Positions 54,780-64,000 of a stretch of DNA of 64,000 nucleotides are shown in pieces; positions within the stretch are counted from its first letter, which is position 1, and each line of letters starts with the position of its first letter. A program made the position numbers and the translations under genes. The stretch comes from Holacanthus passer. Taxonomy: Eukaryota > Chordata > Actinopteri > Pomacanthidae. Location of the stretch: the NCBI GenBank assembly GCA_025331565.1, contig JAFREQ010000068.1:1240001-1304000 (forward strand). The letters are read 5' to 3'. The notes beneath the pieces are model-generated. The model ran no database searches, was not told where the DNA came from, and saw nothing but the letters and a program-made list of their open reading frames with translations.

Positions 54780-55070
54780 TTTGTTTGTCAGGAGTTTATA
54801 GTGAACCACATCGTTCATCTATCTTTGATCACTGGGGTCTTAATATCATCCTCTCTCTCCTCACTAACAGAGATCTCAGATTAGTAAACTGTGTATCGGC
54901 CATGAGGAAGTCAACTTCCTTGAATTTCATGTACACTTTGTCACGATGGCTCTTTCTCAGAAAAACCATCTATATTGATGTCAGAGCGTGATTTATATTG
55001 CCCTGACCACCGTCCAATGGCGGCGCCTGTTGATCAATCAAAGCTAATTTGATTGGATGGAATCCTTAAA
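54780..55070. promoter_or_regulatory. Candidate phox2b enhancer block F
   Basis: It contains TGATGTCAGAGCGTGATTTA, CCACCGTCCAATGGCGGCGC and TGTTGATCAATCAAAGCTAA followed by TTTGATTGG. TGATCAATCA resembles PBX/MEIS-type composite sites. Unique, non-coding. Inference only. Confidence 0.38.
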
Positions 55071-56439
55071 GAACAGCCAGATGGGAGCCATCAGAGTCGG
55101 TCTGTCCACTGCAGGCTCTGATTCACTTCCTGTTCCCAGAAGGCCGCTCTCTGAGCTCTGAAGGATGATGCTGCAGCACAGAGCTGGAGGAGATAGATTC
55201 GGTATTCCAGCTGAAATCAATACATGTAACTGCATGCGTTTCTAGAATAATCTGGCAAATGAAGCACCATTTTTAAAGGATCAATCTGTGATATTCTGTG
55301 TTTTTCTTATTGTCGACAAATCCCATACAAAGTTCAAAACCAACACTGAACTGACCCTAACAAGTGTTGTCTGTGTATCCAAAGCCTACATGTCTAATTC
55401 CCACCTGCTATAGAGCTCCAACATCATCCAAACTTTCACTGTGACGTTCTCCTTCACTCTCATGAACGTGGGCACTTAAACTGAATTATCCTGCATCATC
55501 CTGCTGCCACAAATACTATAGTTCCAAATAAATGAAAATTGTCTACAAATGCACTGTTTACTCATGTTTACAGTTGTTCATAGCATTTGCTAAAAACCAC
55601 AGTTCGCAGCAGTTTTAAGAAATGATTTAGTCTTTAAAAGATAAAAATACATGCTTTTGTTTTAAAAGATTTATGTCTTCAGTAGGAAAAAAGGTTTTAG
55701 GGGCTATGAGCCAGAAACGAGCTCGGGAAGTTGGACAGTTGAGACACTGTTGGTTTTGCTCTCACAGAGGTTTGCTGACAGTCAGAAAAACACAGAATAA
55801 CATCAGTCATTTTTTTTCTTTAAGCGTGACTTTCAGCAGCAGCAGAGTTTATTTCTCCACGTTTCAGAGACTCAAACACTGAAAGAGCAAATGAAACAGG
55901 GTCATGTTAGACTGCGTGCTTTCTCACCTCTGCACACCTGGTCAGCTACTGTGTGACGTGATTGTCGGATTGTTGGTTTTTTTTGGTCCACAGCCCTGCT
56001 CGCAGCTCTGTGAGGCTGTAGTTTAACACAGCAATGTTTTGAGCCAAATGCTCATGTCATAGCATGTTCATTTAAGGAGGAACATGACATCCATCAAATA
56101 GTTGGTGAGACATTTTACTCAAAACCAAATATGATGTCTTAATGATGACAGAGGAAAAGTCAGGGGGTCGTGAAAGTAGGATTCATCATCTGGAGACCAT
56201 GAATGTCGGTATAAAATTTCATGGCAGTCCATCCAATAGTAGAGATATTTCTCTCTGGCCCAAAGTGGTGGACCGATCGTGCCGTCCCTGGAACGAGCTG
56301 AAGATCTACAGCGGCCGTCTTTGTGTTGCTGTTGCAGTTGACTGAGCGTCTCTTCTATCCCCTCCGTTTCTACGCTGTGTATCTTTCCTCCTCTGCCTCC
56401 CCTGTTGAAGCTTGACGTGACAAATAGCTGGATCTGCAC
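55071..56439. other. Upstream flank, nothing distinctive
   Basis: Unique-looking AT-rich sequence. Small open frames on both strands lack splice sites and similarity. Confidence 0.6.
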
Positions 56440-56760
56440 TTTTCTGCATCAAAACCAACATGCTCCTCATCATCACTGGGTGCAAATTTGATCAGAACAC
56501 ACCCAGAATCCCCCGGCCGCCTGATGATGAATTGGCGTATTAGGAACGATGTTTATGCATCAGGCCGGCGCTCTCCGGCAAATGACAGTAAATTGCTTCT
56601 CAGACAAATCTCTGGTCTGGGATTCCACTGACTGGGGATGAATTGAACCTTCTTCATGGATCCCACGGGTTCCTGGAAACCTTGTGAAAGAGAGCAGATG
56701 ATGAGTCGTCCTTAATCGACTGGGATGTGTCGACTGTGGATACTGTTGTGAAATTAGTCA
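56440..56760. promoter_or_regulatory. Candidate phox2b enhancer block G
   Basis: It contains TGATGATGAATTGGCGTATT, ATGTTTATGCATCAGG (octamer/forkhead-like) and GACAGTAAATTGCTTCTCAG. CpG-retaining unique sequence; conservation not checked. Confidence 0.35.
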
Positions 56761-57049
56761 TTTTCGGCTCATTTGGCAAATACAAAGGTGATTAAACCAA
56801 ACTGCAGACAGAGGTAAAGCTTCACTGAGACATGGTTTTTATGTATTTTGATGAAAATGAATATGACTCCAAACAAACCTTAATACACAAAAGAACTTCA
56901 GTAAGAATATTGATTTGTCCTTATTGGTTTGAGGCCACACTCGTCCACAAATTACTGTTCGTGTGTATTTACCTTTAAATACACTCTGTCAAACGTAACG
57001 TCGCGTTGATGGAGTGAGCTTGTGAAGTCAAGAGCTGAACTTGGCTGTT

Positions 57050-57300
57050 CATATAGCTTTTATATGAATTAACGTCAGTGTAAGCCGGCCTGGCTCGGCC
57101 TGGTCCGGGTCCAGATTGAAGCCACAGAATGAAAACCAATAGCCCTGGGCTGATATAGAGTAGCAGTGAGAAGACGGGGGGAACCGTAAGAGGAGCAATA
57201 AAGCTAATGTGATCAAAGAAAATGGCTCTCTGAATAGAGGTGGGATGAAAGCCACAGCCCTGAAATCCGGGTTTGCAGGCCCTGACAGAGGTGACAGCAT
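57050..57300. promoter_or_regulatory. Candidate phox2b enhancer block H
   Basis: It contains AATTAACGTCAGTGTAAGCC, GAGCAATAAAGCTAATGTGA and TCAAAGAAAATGGCTCTCTG. TGATCAAAG is a TCF/LEF-like core. Weak evidence. Confidence 0.28.
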
Positions 57301-58979
57301 GATGAAGTTTCTATTGGATTTTCAGAGAGTAGAAGCAAAGTAGCCGTAAACCACTAGTACTCACGTGTTGGATGTGAAATTGATAGGCAATATGTGTTCA
57401 TTGTTGGTGGGTCTCTATATAAAAAACATCCCGCAGTTGAGAAGATGTGACATGGACATTAAATGAATTCATTAATGGCTGTTTGAAGCATTTGAAGATG
57501 TACAGTAAAGTAGTAATCGTCCTTTAAGCAAATCAGCTGTGGTAGCTAATATTAACAGAAGAGGTATAAACTAAAGATCGAATGTGAACAAATCACAGAA
57601 CAGAAATGTAAATAAACCTGTTATAAAGTGGCCACAAAGCCGCAGAGCTGATGGTTATATTTAACTAAAAATCCAGTTTTAGTACCAATACAAGTGATTT
57701 GGGCCAATTCTGTAGGAGCCTTACACCATTTGTTTGTATCTGTTTTCTTTTGTTAACAAACCATGTTTGTCAAATGTCACCTTTCATAAGTTGTTTTCAG
57801 TTTTGTGACAATGCTTTATACCTGACCTGGTTTTAATTGGCTTATTTAGCTTAAGAAGTGTGTTAACAATGTTATGTTAACAATAACCTAAAACTACAGC
57901 TGAGGCTGATGATATTCAGTCATTAGATGAAGAGGTTTTCTGGTATTAAAGAAATACTTTTCGGGGACCTGAGTCGATCACTTCTATTTGCTTGTCTCTG
58001 CATATGAAGCTGGAGCCGATTGGCAGAAAGACTGGAAACAGGGGAAACAGCTGGTCTCTCTCCAAAGTTTTAAAATCCACCGATCAGCACGTCTGAAACT
58101 CACTAATTAACCTGCTGTATCTTGTTTCTTAATCCAAACACATGCAATAATGAAAAAAAACAAGATGTTATCATGATTTGTTTGTGAACAGCTGGGCACA
58201 GAATCATCCTTCTATCAATCTCCTTCTAAAACCACAAATTATTTTTACATTGATTTTAGACACAACATGTGAACTGATGAGCTTCGGTACGAGGCTACAT
58301 GTTTCCCTCTGCCTCCAGTCTTTTTGCTAAGCTAAGCTAATTGCTTCTTCGCCCCCTAGACGTCTGTGACTGATCTATCAGTCCTCTTATCTGTCAGGCA
58401 AGAAAGTGAAAAAGCCTTCATCCCTCAATGTAAATAATCCCTTTAAATGTGACGTTCAAATGTTCACACAAGCTGAACTTTGGACCTGGTGGTGGCGCTA
58501 GATGAAAAGTCATTACAATAAATGTGTGTGACTTTTCATAACAATCAATCCAATAATAGGGCAACACAGCTATTCTATAATTTCATTGCTGTTTACATTC
58601 ATGTGTAATTTGATGAGAATTTACATTCATTCAAGTAACCAGCTTGACGCATGTTGTGACTGGGTTCGAGTAACTCTGCTAATCTCATATTCTGATTATG
58701 ACAAACCCAGTTCACATGGCGGGTTTATTACTGCAGCACGGAAACATTAATGCAGTTCACTGTCTGCACGAACAAGACATCACGGGTTCAAGTTGATGAC
58801 GACAGAATACATGGCAATAAGCAGTATGTACATTAGTCCTCTCTTCAGACTGGATTCACAATTCAAGTATTTTTATTTGAGCTGTCTTATGTGAATATTT
58901 AGGAGAATAACCTCACAGATAGCTGTCTGCGTGAAAACAACTGTAAAGCTTCTTGACTCCGGTTCGGATGCTTTAAAAT
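57301..58979. other. Upstream flank with CTCF-like motifs
   Basis: AT-rich unique sequence. CTCF-like cores occur at about 58350-58362 (minus strand, TAGGGGGCG) and about 58486-58500 (plus, CTGGTGGTGGCGCTA). No gene was seen. Confidence 0.5.
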
Positions 58980-59380
58980 CAAAACAATATCCTGTTCAGG
59001 AATCCGCCATCATCATTCCTTATCTATATGGTATCTATAGTATTTATTGGCCATTGGCATCATGTATCACCCAAAGGCAACAACCAGCGTGCATCGAGCT
59101 CTTGTTTAACTTCCATTCAAAAGCAATCACGAAATGCCCACCAGTTTGCAACCGGCGGTCGTCCGCCCTCTCCTTCCCCTGGCTGCGTTTGCAGGTTTGC
59201 ATCTGAATCAGGAGGCTGACGGGGGCCCGAGCGCTCGGCCACGTGGACCAGATTGATGTCATTGTCTCGGCACACTGACCTTTGCTGTAATACCCACGGC
59301 AGACATCACAAACTCTCACATCAATTTAGTCCAATTGGATGTGGCATGTCTTGGCTAACTCAATTTGTGGAGAAATGCAC
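58980..59380. promoter_or_regulatory. Candidate phox2b enhancer block I
   Basis: About 400 bp of complex sequence contains GGTATCTATAGTATTTATTG, CAATCACGAAATGCCCACCA, CCAGATTGATGTCATTGTCT, CACTGACCTTTGCTG and CAATTTAGTCCAATTGG. A back-to-back palindrome pair lies at 59227-59246. Small frames on both strands show no protein similarity. Confidence 0.42.
59227..59246. promoter_or_regulatory. Adjacent perfect palindromes CCGAGCGCTCGG and CCACGTGG
   Basis: A 12-bp GC palindrome (59227-59238) directly abuts an 8-bp E-box palindrome (59239-59246). The E-box could bind bHLH factors. This is seen in sequence; function is inferred. Confidence 0.5.
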
Positions 59381-59665
59381 CTGTCTCTGCCTTCCCTCCC
59401 TATAGATTTACTCAAGGGGAGGGGGGAGGAGGAGGTATTGCAGGGAAGAGAAAGGGAGAGTGAGGGGAGGGTTTTGGAGTGGAGTTGGCTGCTGATCCAC
59501 CACCCCCCTCCCTCCCCTCTCCTCTTCACCCCCCCCAAAAAACACTCACCCACATGCATATAAACACCACACACCAACTTCTCCCTCTTTCTCTCTCTCA
59601 GCTCTTTTTCCTCGGCCATACTTTGCAGATGTAGCTCTTCTGCAGCAGCACACACCCTGAATGCT

Positions 59666-59703
<38 letters not shown>

Positions 59704-60115
59704 CAAGGTCTGGGCAGAGCGTCTGGGAGGAGCAGAAGGAGAGCCATTAGCCCAGCGGTAATCAGATTAGAGCGACGTTAAAGGGGGATGTGAATTTAAA
59801 CAGCCAGCAGAGAGAAGAAGAGGAAAAGTTGGAGGTGTTATTAAGGTTGTTCATTACTCATATGCTCTCAGTGTGTGTGTGTGTGTGTGTGTTTGTGTGT
59901 GTGTATGAAGCATAAACTGAAGCATGGAGTGCAAGGTCACTTCTGTACGTGTGCTGATACAGTACATGGTATTCATGCTGTACAGTATGTTTGCATTCAC
60001 GACAGCCTGTTTATGTTATGTGTGCATGTGCTGCGGAAAGGTGTGTGTGTGTGTGTGTGTGTGTACGTGTGTGTGTTTTATGCAGAGCGGGCGAGCTGTC
60101 AGAGATGAATAATAC
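59381..60115. other. Upstream flank with GT microsatellites and a possible small enhancer
   Basis: (TG)n runs lie at 59670-59699, about 59871-59904 and about 60041-60078. Between them, 59705-59830 is a unique stretch with GCGGTAATCAGATTAGAGCG, carrying two opposed TAAT/ATTA cores. Confidence 0.55.
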
Positions 60116-62379
60116 GTGTTGGGATCTGAGCATTAGGTAATGAGCAGCATGCAGTGAGGTGAGACAGAAACCCTCCATCTGCTCTCACACTGTTTACTTG
60201 TAACCACACACACTTGTTATACTATCCTCGTGAGGACCCACATTCGTTCTTCATAAACACATCTCTGAACAAAAACAAAGGATCTAGACAGTTATCACTC
60301 ACCTGTTCAGGTTAGTGATCTCTGTGCTTCCTGTCCAGCACTAAATGATGGACATATAAAGTTAGCAGAGCAGCATTTAGCAGCTAAAGAGTTGGATCAT
60401 TTTCTCAGGAGGTTGGTTGAGACCAAAAATGAGTTGCTGCCAGACGAGTAAACAGATAATGGTTTATTACATCCCATTATCTAGAGGAATTAGATCCAAA
60501 TTGGACGATTCCACATAAAGGCAATGCTCAGTGTTCATGCAGGAAGTAGTGTGTCCTTTATTTTATATATTTAGAATAAAGCTGTGAAGGCTATGTTTTC
60601 ATGCAGGAGACCAGATTTCACGTCCCATTACAGACTTACAGTTAATGTTCACCTTCATCATAGGCAGAATCCTTCCCGAACCTTAACCACCTGGTTTGGT
60701 CGTCAACCTTTAACATGCCCAACCACAGTTTAATTGCATTAATCACAATCTTTTCCCTAATCTCAAACATAATGTAGTTGTCGGTGTGAACACACATTGT
60801 TGAAAGCGAGAATTTTAAAGAGCGTAAAAAAATTTGCATTGAATCTTATCTAGTAATAAATATCGCTGTTCTTGTCTGAAGGCACTCGTCCTCATAAGAC
60901 ACAGAAAAAAAAATTCAAAAAGACATTTTTTTCCCACCCATGCAAGAGAAGGTATTCATGTATACAATGTCCTCTGGTAATATATCATGTAAGACCTTTA
61001 AAGCCTCACACATGAGCGAACACGCATGCCCACAAACAGATGTTGAGATAACATTTGCAGGCTTTATGGATTTCCCCTGCAGTGGTATTGACAGGCGAGT
61101 CAATAAGCCAGCGGGGTAAAGACGAACCTAACCTTACTATTCACTTAACATTGACTGGAGTAGAATCTGCTGGACGACACAGTGAAAAGAGCAGCGAACG
61201 TCAAAACACCGAAATGCCTCGCATGTCAAAATGTTACTGATGTTCAAGTGATGAGAGTGAAAACATTTAACATTTCAACATGGTTAAAGTATCGATGTTA
61301 CACTGAACGAGTATTATCTGCTTTTTGTTATGTGTGTTTGTATAAAATATCAAATTTTTTTTTTTTGTTTTTAGAATTGAGTGGAACCAGGATTAGAAAT
61401 TTAAAAAAATATCTTTTAAAATGAAAATCCATTTTAATCTAATCTTCAAAATTTTTGTTTTACATTTTTAGCTATATGCAAGAATGAAACCCCAAAACCT
61501 GAGTGAGGTGATTTACACTGATCCACTGAGCAGTTTTTACTATTCAAGGAAAACCACCCAACATTTTTAGTCTTGATGATGATGATAAGTGATAACACAA
61601 AATGAGTTGCTCTAATGTACAAAACTGTCCAGACTGTGGAGGAAATGAAGCGACTTTCCCTCTGTGTCATTTCACTGCATCATCTTTACAGTCTGTCGTT
61701 ATTAGTTTCTAGATCATGCTTCAGATTAAATGCTTGTCTGTCTTAAACCTCACAGTTTGATAATCCCACCTACCACCTGACCAGGTGTGCAGAGGTGAGA
61801 AAGTGTGCACGATTTTGATTTTTTTTCTCTCATTCTTCAACTGTCTCTGTCACTTTTTGAGTGCCTTTAGGTAAAGACCCATCCAAAACTTTGGCCCCAT
61901 ATCACGTCCTATTTACTACCTGGAACAAAGAGAATATCTATATTTTTCTCATAGTGAGTAAACTACAACTTTTTACATTTTGAGGAGGATGTCAAAAGGC
62001 ATTCTGGGAAATGTAGGAGGTCACCATCTGAAGTAGAACCAGCTGTGGAAATTACAGCTTCATTACTTAAAATGACATGTAATGAACCTGACGGCCTCCG
62101 GATGGATTTTTTTATTTATGAAACACCTGAACAGGTTACATACACACACAATACTCACGCGCACACACAGTTTTTCCCCTCTTGTTCCCAGCCAAAGGTC
62201 CAGTCAGTGACCTCCTACAGCCAGGCTGCACACAGTGACCCCCACTGCCCCCTCACACCGCCGCCACCCGTCCCTTTGCCCCGCTCCCCGCCCGAATGCT
62301 GAGGCATCACTGCTCCTGAGCACACAGTCCTGTAGCACCCCCTGACCTCGCGCTGTCCCCCATTATAGAGCAGTCAGAA
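60116..62379. other. Upstream flank, no supported gene
   Basis: Mostly AT-rich. TATACTATCCTCGTGAGGAC near 60218 resembles a common fish dispersed repeat. A C-rich open segment at about 62192-62302 follows a pyrimidine tract and CCCAG, and is discussed as a doubtful exon. Confidence 0.5.
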
Positions 62380-62640
62380 AGCTTTTAGGGGCTCCGGTAA
62401 CGCTGAAAGATTGATGGCGCAAAATGGGGTGGAGGAGGGGGGAAGAGCAGGTGGTTAAGAAGAGAATGTCCTGCTTAATGGGTTGCCAGGAATGTAATTC
62501 AATAATTATGAAAAGTGACTCAGGAGAGCTGGCTGGATGGATGGATGGCTGGACGGCGACTGAGGGAGGCAGAGAGGCTGCCGGCGCTCGGCACATGCCT
62601 GAGCATCCTCATCCCGCTGGACGGCAGGGACAGGTGAACA
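62380..62640. promoter_or_regulatory. Candidate phox2b enhancer block J
   Basis: It contains CGGTAACGCTGAAAGATTGA, TGGCGCAAAATGGGG and AATGTAATTCAATAATTATG. Unique and CpG-retaining. A GGATG-type short repeat lies near 62532-62548. Confidence 0.32.
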
Positions 62641-64000
62641 CGTTTCTCCTTCGGTCAGTCAGAACACGACACATCGAACGAGGATTTTAGAAACACTGAG
62701 AGCTGAATTCAGCATAACCCCGCCCTCCTCATGAGATGTTTGACTGAAACCAAACACAGATGCAAAGTGGGAGGAGCCATTGTTGGCGCCCATTTATTTT
62801 TCTTGCGGACAAAGTTACATGATTTTCAGTTGGTGCACTTTCATGTCATCAATATTAACACATCCATTTGAATCAAAAGGGACAAAACAGCAGCTTTAGA
62901 TTTAATCTCTATTTAATCTAGTATTTAAATCATAACACTGGGCTTTAACCCAGGAGGTTCATGAGCCGTGTGAAAGAAAAAGTGATGGTTGACATCTTTT
63001 AAGTGACGTTACCTGATCTACGTAATTAAAGGTAGATAACTTCATGTAGCATATATAGCTAATGCATGTAACTAACATACTTTTTTAACCCAAACTATGA
63101 TCTTTTTCTAAACCCAGCCAAAGTGTGACTGTTTCACAACGTTTATTATTTTTCTTAGCAAGTTTTATTTTGCCGGTTTCTATTTAAAGTCTAGCTGGAC
63201 GTTGCATATTTATCATCGCTAACTTGACCGCAGAGCCTTGCACGTGCAGAGATATGCAGAGCGTCATAGTGTGAACTGCTGCCATATCTGACAAGTTGGG
63301 ATTGAGAACATGTTGCTTGTAAACACGTTATTCAGTTCCTCAGAACCCTCAAATGCCCTGTAACTATACTGAGGACGTGACCTCTGTGTCGATGCCAAAA
63401 AAGTGTTCCAAGGCCAAAAATTACGACACATCATCTGAGGTTTGTTATTCAATCTCAAAAATATAGATAATTCTATCATGGTGTCATTTTCTTTAACAGG
63501 GACTAAAATTACCTGCAATCATTTTATTGAGATGTATAATTTTGTTTAGTTTTCAGGCTTTGGCAAAGGTGAAAAATCTGTTTCCCTCAATTAGACACCC
63601 ACAGTTTTTAGTTGAGTAAAACAGGCAGGAAACCAAAGTTTGGAGAAAATAATGATCGATCGTTCTGTCACACATGATTAAAAACAGAGGACCTACAAAC
63701 AGCACAGTTGCTTTTGTAATCGTAGATAATTTTTTGTGTTTCTGCTGTTATTTCCCATTTGTAAATGCCTTGATGCCAAACGCAGTATCCCCGGCTGCAC
63801 CGCTGCCTTTTTGAAATCACATTTCAGGATGGATTTCTTTAGCTGTCCATGTTTACTGTCTGAGTTCGCTGATTGAATTAAAGGTATTGGTTTGCCTCAA
63901 ACTCTGTGTGTCATCAATATTTCTGCAGACTGGATGCAAAACACTGCAGTCCTGCGGCATTGCTTCAAAGTCTGTGCGTGTAATTTCAGTTTGTTTCTGC
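62641..64000. other. Right end of window, nothing recognised
   Basis: AT-rich unique-looking sequence without exon-like features, named repeats or clear regulatory blocks. Confidence 0.6.

Noticed and set aside
58660..58800. tRNA-like GGTTCGAGT and GGTTCAAGT matches
   Set aside because: They are isolated B-box-like words without A box, cloverleaf or tail.

Overview
The window is vertebrate nuclear DNA, most likely from a teleost fish. It has short GT/AG-bounded exons in small introns, abundant CA/CT microsatellites, tRNA-derived SINE pieces with a fish-type 3' tail, and two protein-coding genes in convergent orientation. No prokaryotic gene, CRISPR array or rRNA/tRNA gene is visible.

Positions 1-43.8 kb, + strand: the body and 3' end of limch1 (LIM and calponin-homology domains 1). 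I reconstruct 26 coding exons from 1897 to 41835. Splice phases agree at every junction and give 1285 residues plus a stop. The visible protein starts inside the calponin-homology (CH) domain, continues through the conserved Ser-rich block and the coiled/charged central region, and ends with a complete LIM domain and the PTTL-type C-terminus. The promoter, the start codon and the first CH exons lie left of the window. Three consecutive symmetric phase-2 exons (20180-20452, 22590-22982, 24294-24329) look like a cassette block. Introns carry SINE remnants, a diverged tandem repeat, a 32-bp perfect palindrome and, on the minus strand in intron 22, a decayed endogenous retrovirus with a gag-like piece joined directly to an integrase C-terminal piece.

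Positions about 44.5-48.2 kb, - strand: complete phox2b (paired-like homeobox), with three coding exons, 285 residues, a Q50 homeodomain, and a TATA and a CCAAT box upstream. The encoded protein keeps the 9-alanine tract but lacks the long second alanine tract of mammalian PHOX2B. The LIMCH1-PHOX2B tail-to-tail arrangement is the same as in human 4p13.

Positions 48.2-64 kb: no convincing gene. This is a gene-poor flank upstream of phox2b, holding blocks of complex, homeodomain-site-rich, non-repetitive sequence that look like developmental enhancers, separated by microsatellites and AT-rich filler. Conservation could not be tested here, so these blocks are candidates only. limch1 is expected to encode a cytoskeletal actomyosin regulator and phox2b the master regulator of autonomic neurons. 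They share synteny rather than a pathway, and the flank probably serves phox2b.
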